Shown here in pieces: positions 51,607 through 59,286 of a DNA stretch of 64,000 bases. The translations under genes and the position numbers were made by a program. The notes beneath the pieces were generated by a model. The model had not been told where the DNA came from and made no database searches. It saw nothing but the letters and a program-made list of their open reading frames with translations. Source of the stretch: Mycolicibacterium canariasense (GTDB taxonomy: Bacteria > Actinomycetota > Actinomycetes > Mycobacteriales > Mycobacteriaceae). Every line of letters begins with the position of its first letter. Positions within the stretch are counted from its first letter, which is position 1. The stretch lies in NCBI RefSeq assembly GCF_002101555.1, contig NZ_LQOL01000033.1, positions 20,378 through 84,377 on the forward strand. Reading direction: 5' to 3'.

Positions 51607-53228
51607 CGGCCGCTCGGGCCCAGCGAAGCCGCCGACACACGCACCGGACGAGGCGGTGGATCGGGGCGACAGTGTGCGCAGCGCTGATCGTTTCGCCCGC
51701 GGTGGTGATCAGCCCTGCACCTGCGCAGGCCGCTGATTCGGTGTTCCATCTCTCCGGGACCCGCGACAATCCTGCGCCGCAGCAGATGGTCGATCTGGCC
51801 GACATCGGTGCGGCCTTTACGTATTTCGGTGAGCAGGCATTGCAGATCGGTTATGCGGCGGCGCTGTTTCCGTTCCAGGGCGCGACCGCGTTGAACGCCT
51901 CGGTAGCCGAGGGATTGGCGAACCTCGTGGCGGCGCTGGAGGCCGCGCCGGCCGGAGATCGGTTGGTGCTGATCGGGGTCTCGCAGGGCGACATTGTGCT
52001 GAGCCTGTTGGAGCAGGCGCTGCTCGCGGCGGGCGAGGCCCGCGACGTGCTGTTCGTGCGGATGGCCGGCCCGTCCGGGGACACCGGGGTGATGGGCCGC
52101 AACTGGGGCTTCAAGCTCCCCGGGCTGTCGTTCGTCACGCGGCCGGACGAATCGCCGTTCGATCAGGTCGTGCTCAACCACGAATACGACGGTCTCGGGC
52201 ACTGGCCGGTCCGCCAGCTCAACGTGCTGGCGGTGCTCAACGCGGTCATGGGCACGTTGACGTTCCACAACCCGAACGCCTACGCAGTGGACCTGTCGGC
52301 GTTCCCGGAATCCGACATCACTACCACCGTGAACTCTCTCGGGGCCACCACGACGACCTACCTGATCCGGGCAACGGGGCTGCTGCCGCTGCTGCGGCCA
52401 CTGCAAGCGCTCGGAGTCAGCGCCGGCCTTCTCGACGACTGGAACCGAACCCTCAAACCGATCATCGACTCCGCCTACGATCCCGGCCAGGCGCCGATGG
52501 TGGCGCGGGTCGTGCAGTCGATGGTGCGGGTGGTGGTCAACCAGATCACCGCCATGGCAGACGGGATCGGCTCGGCACTGCGCCGTATTGACGCGGCACA
52601 CCGGGCCCGCACGACACCGGCGGTCGAAGCGGGGGCGGACACCGGCGAGGAGTCGGCGGCGGGCCCAGCAGAGCATGACCCGCCACCGCCGTCACTGACA
52701 CAGGTCGTGGCGGTATCAGACTCGCGGGAACCGCGCCCTGCTCCGGCAGTAGACACCGATCACGTAGTGCTGCAGCCGAATACGGAAGCAATCGGAGATG
52801 CCGGCAGCCAGCCGGTCCCCGCACCGGCCCCACCGGCCGAACCGGACATACCGGCAGAACCGGCCACCGTGCTCACCGACGATCTGGATGCCGTCGCCGA
52901 TAGCGACGACCTGGCAGCCACGGACTCGGCCGGTGCGCAGGAATACGCGACGAGCATCACCGACCGCGGCGACTCCACCGAAGGCGACGACGGCGCGACG
53001 GTTGCGCCCGCCGACGCCGGCGTGACCGCCAGCACGCGTACGCGGCTGCACACCCGCCAGGTCGGCGGCGGCGGCTCCGAAGCCGTGTCGCGGCCGCGGG
53101 CACCGAAGACGGCCAGGACGGCGATCCGGTCCGGCTCCCCCGATCGCGGTAGCGGCCGCAGCCTCTCCGGATCGTCACCGCGCAGAGACTCCTCCCGCAC
53201 CGCGAAGGATTCAGGAGCCGAGTCGTGA
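51603..53228 (+). CDS. Exported PE-PPE-domain serine hydrolase with acidic/Arg-Ser tail
   Basis: 541 aa. Arg-rich signal peptide ending APAQA (about residue 43). Residues 45-290 match the PE-PPE C-terminal domain, an alpha/beta-hydrolase fold known from mycobacterial PE/PPE proteins, with nucleophile Ser127 in IGVSQGD. It lacks an N-terminal PE or PPE domain, so it should be exported by Sec/Tat rather than ESX. An acidic Ala/Pro/Asp linker (about 340-470) and a basic Arg/Ser tail follow, as in the preceding glycosidase. The next gene starts inside its stop (GTGA). Confidence 0.72.
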   Translation: MTAARAQRSRRHTHRTRRWIGATVCAALIVSPAVVISPAPAQAADSVFHLSGTRDNPAPQQMVDLADIGAAFTYFGEQALQIGYAAALFPFQGATALNASVAEGLANLVAALEAAPAGDRLVLIGVSQGDIVLSLLEQALLAAGEARDVLFVRMAGPSGDTGVMGRNWGFKLPGLSFVTRPDESPFDQVVLNHEYDGLGHWPVRQLNVLAVLNAVMGTLTFHNPNAYAVDLSAFPESDITTTVNSLGATTTTYLIRATGLLPLLRPLQALGVSAGLLDDWNRTLKPIIDSAYDPGQAPMVARVVQSMVRVVVNQITAMADGIGSALRRIDAAHRARTTPAVEAGADTGEESAAGPAEHDPPPPSLTQVVAVSDSREPRPAPAVDTDHVVLQPNTEAIGDAGSQPVPAPAPPAEPDIPAEPATVLTDDLDAVADSDDLAATDSAGAQEYATSITDRGDSTEGDDGATVAPADAGVTASTRTRLHTRQVGGGGSEAVSRPRAPKTARTAIRSGSPDRGSGRSLSGSSPRRDSSRTAKDSGAES

Positions 53229-53440
53229 CTCTCACGGCGGTGGGCTGGCTGGTCGGCGCCGCGGGTGTTCTTTTCCTGTGCTGGGAGGCGCGGCGCCGCG
53301 TCCGAGCGGCCTCGGCCCACATCCGCCACTGCACCGACACTTTCGAACCCCGACCAGCGGCCGGTACGCAGGCACCAACAGCCGGCCCTGATGCCAACCC
53401 GTGCACCACGCCCGCCGCCCCTCACGGTCGCACCCCGTGA
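53225..53440 (+). CDS. Mini membrane protein after the PE-PPE hydrolase
   Basis: 71 aa, GTG start. One N-terminal membrane helix (about 3-20, AVGWLVGAAGVLFLCW) directly followed by a basic Glu-Ala-Arg-Arg-Arg stretch; the C-terminal part is Pro/Ala-rich. The 4-base overlap couples it to the exported hydrolase. A similar tiny protein follows the 800-aa exported protein (57107-57262). It may anchor or release the exported partner. Confidence 0.6.
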   Translation: MTLTAVGWLVGAAGVLFLCWEARRRVRAASAHIRHCTDTFEPRPAAGTQAPTAGPDANPCTTPAAPHGRTP

Positions 53441-53919
53441 TCGGGCCGGTCAGCTTCCTTCTCGCTGTCGCCGCAGCCACAGCGCGGCACCGTGTGCTGG
53501 CTCCGGCACCGAAGGGATTCGCTGTGAACGGCACAGCGTTTGCCAGTGGCGTGGGGCCGTGGCTCTCCGTGGTGATCCTCTCCGTATCAGCGTTCTCGGC
53601 GATGGCGATCCTCGCTCGCTACGGTCGCCACACCGCTGTTCAGCGCCCCGCCCTGCTGGCCTTGCCGATCGCCGTCACGGGAGCGGTACTGGCGCTGCTG
53701 GTGATTCTCGTGCCGTATCTGATCGCCAGTCCGCCCATCGATGACCGGGCGCTTGCCGCATCTATCGGAACCGGACGGTGGCTGTGGCCAGCAGTCCTAG
53801 CCGCGACCGCCTGGGCATGGGTGACCGCATATTCCGTTCGCGCCGCCCGCCTGTTCCACCGTCAACAGCCGCCCTGGACGACCATCGCCGGTTACCAGAG
53901 ATGGGCACACCGTGGCTGA
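53437..53919 (+). CDS. Integral membrane protein, 160 aa
   Basis: GTG 53437 overlaps the previous stop by 4 bases; an in-frame start at 53401 would overlap further. Four hydrophobic helices (about 1-20, 45-65, 75-100, 115-140), short loops, basic C-terminal tail. No motif. Probably part of the same envelope unit. Confidence 0.62.
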   Translation: MIGPVSFLLAVAAATARHRVLAPAPKGFAVNGTAFASGVGPWLSVVILSVSAFSAMAILARYGRHTAVQRPALLALPIAVTGAVLALLVILVPYLIASPPIDDRALAASIGTGRWLWPAVLAATAWAWVTAYSVRAARLFHRQQPPWTTIAGYQRWAHRG

Positions 53920-54197
53920 CTCCGATGACGCACGTCCGCCGTGCGAACACCGCCTGCTCAGCGACCGATCCAAGCCCGCCGTCATCGCGATCCGAACCCA
54001 CTTCGCGTACCACGCACCGTCAGGGGCCGCCAAAAGTGGCCCGCTGCCACAGCGACATCACCGATCCCGGCGAATTCGATGCACGCACACCGGAATACAA
54101 CCGCGTCGGCGATGTCATCCAGCGGATGATTGCCGCCTTCGGCGACGACGCAGACCTCGAAGTGGTGATCCGGCGGGCCGCCCCATCACCGCGGTGA
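53912..54197 (+). CDS. Small soluble protein, frame apparently disrupted
   Basis: GTG 53912 opens a coding-like frame (VADSDDARPPCEHRLLSDRS) that loses codon bias at about 54032, while another frame takes it up from GTG 54036 (VARCHSDITDPGEFDARTPE, then VIQRMIAAFGDDADLEVVIR). 286 nt is one base over. The switch is at an AAAA run (54032-54035). Either two overlapping genes (the second 53 aa) or one gene with a 1-bp insertion. The second part is acidic and helical. Confidence 0.45.
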
Positions 54198-54246
54198 ACG
54201 ACAGCGCAGCGCAGCACAACAGGTAGACAGACAGGGGACTCACACG

Positions 54247-54666
54247 ATGACGACAACAAGCGCGGCGACCTACAAGGGAACCTTCGGCGTGCCGGATGGC
54301 TTTGCCGCACAACTCAATCAGCTGTTCGAGACGATCTATCCGCCAGGTCGCGGTCCATTCACCAGTCAGGAACTCATCCAGTGGGTTCACGCCGGCGGTA
54401 TGCGGCTATCGGCACCTTACTTGTCCCAGCTCCGCACTGGAGGCCGTCAGCGGCCTTCGCAGTACATGATCGAACTGATCGCCGAGTTCTTCGGGATCGG
54501 CAGCGAATACTTCACCGATCCCGAAGGCAACTATAGGCAACGGCTTGACGCCGAACTCGAGTGGCTCGCCCTCGCACGCAACCCCGACGTTCGCAGGCTC
54601 ACCACCATGCTGACCGACCTGGACACCGACACCCGAGAGCGGCTCATGGCCGACGTCGGGATCTGA
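54247..54666 (+). CDS. EspR-like regulator
   Basis: 139 aa. The stretch AAQLNQLFETIYPPGRGPFT, then LSAPYLSQLRTGGR, and AEFFGIGSEYFTD closely follows EspR, the mycobacterial nucleoid-associated regulator of ESX-1 and envelope genes: an N-terminal XRE-type HTH with an extra helix and a C-terminal dimerisation domain (about 95-139). EspR binds DNA as a dimer of dimers and can loop it. This copy sits in the middle of the exported-protein genes it may control. Confidence 0.82.
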   Translation: MTTTSAATYKGTFGVPDGFAAQLNQLFETIYPPGRGPFTSQELIQWVHAGGMRLSAPYLSQLRTGGRQRPSQYMIELIAEFFGIGSEYFTDPEGNYRQRLDAELEWLALARNPDVRRLTTMLTDLDTDTRERLMADVGI

Positions 54667-54707
54667 ACACCCCTGCCCACCAGCCCCAACACCCTTCTAG
54701 GAGCAGC

Positions 54708-57110
54708 ATGTCCACCACCTCGCGCCGCTTGGCCACCACCGTCGTGGCAGCGGCCACCGTCACCGCGCTGACCACAGCGGCAGCCGCCCCCGCACCTTCG
54801 CCCGCCCCGGTGTCGGCAGTCAATGCTCAGGTGCGCCTGGCCGCGTCGACCGGGATATACCCGATCGGACCCATCCCGCAGGCCTTCCGCACCATGGGGA
54901 TGGGCACCGCGCAGGACTTCCTCAACGGCATGGCCGGGCTGGCGCAGATCGTTCCCGGCGATGCCGGACAAGGGCTCAAGCAGACGGTGGAGAACCTGGC
55001 TGCCCTGGTCGCCGCGTTGCAGACCGGCATCAACCTGCCCCTGCTGGGCAACATCTCGATTCCCGAGATGGCCGTGCCGCCGATGGGACCGGCCGGAACC
55101 ATCGACCAGATCAACACGCTGCAGTGGTCGACGCTGACCCAGGGCACGCTGTCGGCGCTCAAGACCGCACTGGCCGCCGGTGACGCCGCCGCAGTCATCA
55201 TCGGACTACTCGACGACATCACCGGCATCGACACCGACATCATCGAGACCCTCGTGGCCGACCTGCCCCTCAACGTGCCCGGCGCCTGGGACGGGCCGTT
55301 CTTCTCGAAAGCCGGCAAGCTCGCCATCGTGCCGGCAATCGGCCTGGGCGGCACCAACTTCGCACTCGCCTCACCCACGTTCCTCAACGATCCCGCATTC
55401 GCTCAGACCGCTATCCTGGCGATCGCCCTGCGCAACCCCAGCCGCACCGGTGGCGGCATTCTCTCGCTGCTCAACCCGCTGTCATCCACAGTCGGCTTGA
55501 ATCTGTCGAACGCCGATGGCACGGCATCACACCGAAGCACCAACGGATTTGGGGTGCCGATCACGGTCATGGACGGCAACGTCACCGTGTGGGACTTCGG
55601 CGCCGCCTACGACATCGTCTCCGACGCGCCCTCAACACTGCTCAATCCGCTGGCGTGGCTGAACAGCGGTGTCGGCATGGTCATGCCGACCTATCTGCTG
55701 CCGCCGAATGTCGACGCGTTCTTCGAAGTGATCGGCGATCTCACCGGTGGCACCCTGAGCGCCGGGACGATCAACCATCTGCTGGAGACCGTGGACGTCG
55801 CGAGCCTGTTGCACGTCGACGTCGGCGGGGACGGCAACCTGTATGTCACCTACGACTCGGGTCGGCTGCCCCTGCTGGAGCCCATTCAGTTCATCCCGCG
55901 GACGCTGAGCTACCTGCCGGGATTCGGGTTCTCCACCACGGTGTCGGATTCGTTCGCCGATGTCTTGACCCAGCTGGTCGCCCAGGGCTACCAGGACGTC
56001 GGTATGGCCGTGGACGCCGAAGGTGTCGCCACCTTCACCCGCGGCTGGGACATGGCCGGCACACAGGCGAAATTCTGGCAGAATCCGGTCTCCTGGCAGA
56101 TGGGCTTGGAGACCCCGCAGACCGTGTTCAACTCGGTGATCTCGGGGCTGCAGGACAACCTTCTCGACCCGGCCAAAGGCGAGTTTGAGATCTTCGGCAA
56201 CAAAGAGATCGGGAACCTGGTCTACCGCAACGCGGTCAGTGTCGCGGCCGCCCAGTTCATCTCACAGGCGCTGGAGCAAGTGCGCGATGCACTCAACCCG
56301 CTGATCAACGACGCGCAGGGCGCGCTCAACCCGATCGCCAAAGCACTCGACGACGCCACCGCCGAGGTCAACCGGGTCATCGACGACGGCCTGGGCGCGG
56401 TCACCGATCTCGGGGTGGACCTCAACGGGCCGATGCTCGACGCCAACCGTCTCGCCAACCAGGTGGGCGACGGCATCAACAACGGCATTCGCAGCATCTT
56501 CAATTTGAAGCCCATCGACACGCCACCCGCGCTGCGGTCGGCCGGCAACGGGGCCCAGCTGCAGACGGCGGCCACCGCGGCGCATCAGGTCCCCACGATC
56601 ACCGACACCCTGGGAGCACCGGATTCCACGATGCTCCCTCTGGACGCAACCGCCGAACAGGAGGAACACGCGCCCGCCGACGCCGACGACGCCGGAACCA
56701 TCCCCACCACCGATACCGCGGCGACCACAGCGGAGGTGAACGCACCCGAGGACACCGCCGCCACTGAAGACACCGGGAAAGCCACGGCCCCGTCGCCAGA
56801 CAGAGCTGAGTCCACCGCGGCAGAGAAGAGATCCGCCCCGCGGGAAGTCCGCACGACGGCTGATCCCGATGCAGCCGCGGACGCACCGGCAGCGGTCGCC
56901 GACTCGCCGGTGACCAGCCGCACCGACGCCGTGCGAACGCGCACTGCGCGCGACACCCAGCGGTCCACAAGCGCTCCCCGGGTCTCGTTGCGTCCGGATC
57001 GTGACACCGACGCGACGTCGTCGAGCCCGCGGTCCGCACGCACGGCCGCCGAACCGAAGGGAGCACGCTCAGGTGCGGACGCAGGCGGCAGCCGTTCCGG
57101 TGACGCATGA
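54708..57110 (+). CDS. 800-aa exported protein with acidic/Arg-Ser tail
   Basis: ATG 54708 with AGGAG upstream. Signal peptide, cleavage near APVSA (about residue 38). Residues 45-560 are a hydrophobic-patterned extracellular region rich in Gly, Leu, Asn and Asp; I do not recognise a catalytic motif. It has the feel of PE-PPE-linked mycobacterial surface proteins. Helices follow (about 520-600), then an acidic Ala/Thr/Glu linker and a basic Arg/Ser tail ending RSGDA. It shares the layout of the two exported proteins upstream, and the next mini membrane gene overlaps its stop (ATGA). Confidence 0.65.
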   Translation: MSTTSRRLATTVVAAATVTALTTAAAAPAPSPAPVSAVNAQVRLAASTGIYPIGPIPQAFRTMGMGTAQDFLNGMAGLAQIVPGDAGQGLKQTVENLAALVAALQTGINLPLLGNISIPEMAVPPMGPAGTIDQINTLQWSTLTQGTLSALKTALAAGDAAAVIIGLLDDITGIDTDIIETLVADLPLNVPGAWDGPFFSKAGKLAIVPAIGLGGTNFALASPTFLNDPAFAQTAILAIALRNPSRTGGGILSLLNPLSSTVGLNLSNADGTASHRSTNGFGVPITVMDGNVTVWDFGAAYDIVSDAPSTLLNPLAWLNSGVGMVMPTYLLPPNVDAFFEVIGDLTGGTLSAGTINHLLETVDVASLLHVDVGGDGNLYVTYDSGRLPLLEPIQFIPRTLSYLPGFGFSTTVSDSFADVLTQLVAQGYQDVGMAVDAEGVATFTRGWDMAGTQAKFWQNPVSWQMGLETPQTVFNSVISGLQDNLLDPAKGEFEIFGNKEIGNLVYRNAVSVAAAQFISQALEQVRDALNPLINDAQGALNPIAKALDDATAEVNRVIDDGLGAVTDLGVDLNGPMLDANRLANQVGDGINNGIRSIFNLKPIDTPPALRSAGNGAQLQTAATAAHQVPTITDTLGAPDSTMLPLDATAEQEEHAPADADDAGTIPTTDTAATTAEVNAPEDTAATEDTGKATAPSPDRAESTAAEKRSAPREVRTTADPDAAADAPAAVADSPVTSRTDAVRTRTARDTQRSTSAPRVSLRPDRDTDATSSSPRSARTAAEPKGARSGADAGGSRSGDA

Positions 57111-57262
57111 GCGGCCCAGTGCTCCTCCTGGTCGCCGTAGCCGCTCTATCAGCGGTGGCCACCGTGATCGCCCCGCGCCGGTCCGCACGGTTGCTCAGTC
57201 TGCGCAGGCACCGACTCCCCGATCCGCCACCGCGCTGGGTCCGGTTCCTGCCAGAGCGATGA
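57107..57262 (+). CDS. 51-aa mini membrane protein after the 800-aa exported protein
   Basis: ATGA overlap. One membrane helix (VLLLVAVAALSAVATVIA), then a strongly basic tail (PRRSARLLSLRRHRLPDPPP). Same layout, position and coupling as 53225-53440, although the sequences are not clearly alike. Too short for most gene finders. Confidence 0.6.
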   Translation: MSGPVLLLVAVAALSAVATVIAPRRSARLLSLRRHRLPDPPPRWVRFLPER

Positions 57263-57316
57263 TCGCAGCGGCGTTCCCGCTCAGTCAGCGTCACGTCCAG
57301 CACGCATCCGGCGCCC

Positions 57317-57347
57317 GTGCATTTGCATCGGCATCCGATGCGTGCAC
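57317..57347. promoter_or_regulatory. Inverted repeat upstream of the ESX-like cluster
   Basis: GCATCGG-CAT-CCGATGC flanked by GTGCA and TGCAC arms with a small bulge, 115 bp before the GTG at 57462. Probably an operator, or a hairpin ending the upstream unit. Confidence 0.55.
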
Positions 57348-57461
57348 TTAGACGCGTATCAGCCGTCGATGCAGCGCTCGCGCCCATACACTGCCCAGAG
57401 AGGCCGTGCATTTCATGCGGCAAAAGAGATGGCACATGTGCAGGCCGCGGGAGGAGAGATA

Positions 57462-57812
57462 GTGGGCAACAGTCCATCAGGGACCACGATCGAGATCGCC
57501 GACGCCGACGGTTTCCCTGCCAAAGTGACACGTATCCGCGAAGCCGCGGCGGGCCTCTCCGCCATCGCCGGGGAGCTGGGCACGATCGCGGATACCGCAC
57601 GCACGGAGACCATGCAGTTCACTCGTGATGGCATGCCGGCGCCCATATACGCCCAGACACTGGAGGGCCTCGACGCCTGGGCCAAGGCCGCGGCGGCGCT
57701 CACTCGCTCTGTCGCCGACCAGGCCCAAGCCGCGGCCGACACCATCAGCGAGAAGTTCACCGCCATGACCGGCACCGACATCACCGCTGCTGCCGACATC
57801 CACCACACCTAG
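57462..57812 (+). CDS. 116-aa helical protein, ESX-substrate-like
   Basis: GTG chosen for GGGAGGAG upstream. Two long helices separated by a turn, Ala-rich (DGFPAKVTRIREAAAGLSAI; AWAKAAAALTRSVADQAQAA), size and pattern of the WXG100/EspC group. No WxG turn and no YxxxD/E are seen, so family membership is not proven. First gene of a cluster with an NlpC/P60 gene. Confidence 0.55.
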   Translation: MGNSPSGTTIEIADADGFPAKVTRIREAAAGLSAIAGELGTIADTARTETMQFTRDGMPAPIYAQTLEGLDAWAKAAAALTRSVADQAQAAADTISEKFTAMTGTDITAAADIHHT

Positions 57813-57825
57813 ACCAGGACGTGAC

Positions 57826-58197
57826 ATGACCTCTCCCTCCACGATTTCCATCACCTCGCACGAGAGCTACCGCGCCGGCCTGCAGGATCTGCGTACCTTG
57901 CAGGCCGAGGCGGACAAACTCACATCCGAGGGCACCAAGCTCACTGACGCACTCACGGCGGCGGCCAGTGCGGGCGTGGTCTCCAGCAGCGGCGCAGCGG
58001 CCGCAACCGGCGGCAAGACGGTGGCACCGGCGGCTGCCGAAACCCTCTCCGCCGCCGGCGCTGCCATCAAAGCGGCAACCGACGCGGCCCGCGCGGCATC
58101 GCAGTCGCTCTCGGCGGTGATCACCGATCTGGGTGCGCTGCAGGACGGGATCACCGGCTCGGACAACCGCGGCGAATCCGGAATTCAGGGGGCCTAG
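57826..58197 (+). CDS. 123-aa helical Ala-rich protein, ESX-substrate-like
   Basis: The ribosome site AGGACGTGAC contains ten bases of the recurrent motif. Helical hairpin pattern with a Ser/Ala/Gly-rich loop (about 48-65). Probable partner of the preceding protein, as WXG100-like proteins often act as heterodimers. No WxG motif. Confidence 0.55.
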   Translation: MTSPSTISITSHESYRAGLQDLRTLQAEADKLTSEGTKLTDALTAAASAGVVSSSGAAAATGGKTVAPAAAETLSAAGAAIKAATDAARAASQSLSAVITDLGALQDGITGSDNRGESGIQGA

Positions 58198-58200
58198 CCC

Positions 58201-59190
58201 ATGACCTCATCGATCAGTACCGACGACGGCGCGATCCAGTCCGGGTCCGGACAGGCTTCGGCCGCGCTGGAAAGCGCACGCACCGGTGGCGGACGGGCCA
58301 ACGCCCCGGGTGTCGACCCGCGTCTGGCCGTCGCCGTGGACGACACGGCTGAGCAGAACCGCCGGGGTGGAGACAAAGTCGACCGCGGCATCGACACGAC
58401 CAAAAGAGACTCCACCGGCAAGACCGGGATCGACGCCGAAGGCTCCGACGGTATCAACAATATCGGGCCTGCTCTTCTGGCCGGACTCGGTGGCGCCGGT
58501 AGTGGTCTGATGGGCGCACTCGGACAGGGCGGCGGGGGGCAGGGCGCCCAGATGCCGCAGATGCCACAGGTTCCCGCGGCCTCAGCCGGCCAGTCACTGC
58601 CCGGTCTGCTCTCGGGAGCCAATCCGTCACAGGCGCTGGCCTCACTGCTCAGCGGTGGGGCGGGCGGTGGATCGGGCGCGGGAGCCGGAGGCGGTGTCGG
58701 CCGCGCGCTCGGCCGCGGCGGGGCCGGCGGCGAGGGCGGACCGACTACACCCGGGCAGAACGAGTACGAGCAGCGCATCATCGATCTGGCCAACGAGGTG
58801 GTCGCGGCGGGTATCCCGTACGCGTGGGGCGGCGGCACCATCGACGGGATCAGTCAAGGTATCCACGACGGGGGTGCCGCCGACGCGGCCGGCGACTACG
58901 CCAAGCAGGGCTTTGACTGCTCGGGCCTGGCGCGATACCTGGTGTATCAGGCCTCCGGCGTCGAGATCCCCCGTGTCTCCGGGGACCAGTACGGCGCGGG
59001 GTACTTGGTCAGCGCGGCCGACGCGCGCCCGGGCGATCTCGCGTTCCACAACAACCCGGGGCAGCACGTGATGGTCTACGTCGGTGACGGAAAGGTCGTG
59101 GAGGCACAGCAATCCGGGACCAACATCATGTTCAGCGACGCTGCACAGCGCGGCGTCACTCAGTACGTGCGCGTGGTTGACGCCGCGTGA
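58201..59190 (+). CDS. NlpC/P60 peptidoglycan hydrolase, ESX-linked type
   Basis: 329 aa, no signal peptide. N-terminal 85 residues polar and helical, then a long Gly/Gln/Ala region (about 85-185), then an NlpC/P60 domain (about 190-325) with Cys240 (GFDCSGLARY) and His289 (GQHVMVYVG), the catalytic pair; Glu301 may be the third residue. The family cleaves stem peptides of peptidoglycan. Mycobacterial ESX-2-type regions carry a hydrolase of this kind, so export by ESX or a role in wall passage is possible. Confidence 0.75.
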   Translation: MTSSISTDDGAIQSGSGQASAALESARTGGGRANAPGVDPRLAVAVDDTAEQNRRGGDKVDRGIDTTKRDSTGKTGIDAEGSDGINNIGPALLAGLGGAGSGLMGALGQGGGGQGAQMPQMPQVPAASAGQSLPGLLSGANPSQALASLLSGGAGGGSGAGAGGGVGRALGRGGAGGEGGPTTPGQNEYEQRIIDLANEVVAAGIPYAWGGGTIDGISQGIHDGGAADAAGDYAKQGFDCSGLARYLVYQASGVEIPRVSGDQYGAGYLVSAADARPGDLAFHNNPGQHVMVYVGDGKVVEAQQSGTNIMFSDAAQRGVTQYVRVVDAA

Positions 59191-59286
59191 TCCGCGCCGC
59201 AGGCGTGACACCCCGACCCTGGCAGCCACGATGAGCACACCCATTACCGCTGCGGGCACGCGGCGCTGACAGAGAGGACACCCGAG

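Noticed and set aside
50793..52676. 627-aa minus-strand open frame opposite the glycosidase and PE-PPE genes
   Set aside because: High GC creates long antisense frames. The sense strand has signal peptides, active-site motifs and 4-base overlaps; the antisense protein is low-complexity Ser/Ala with no domain.
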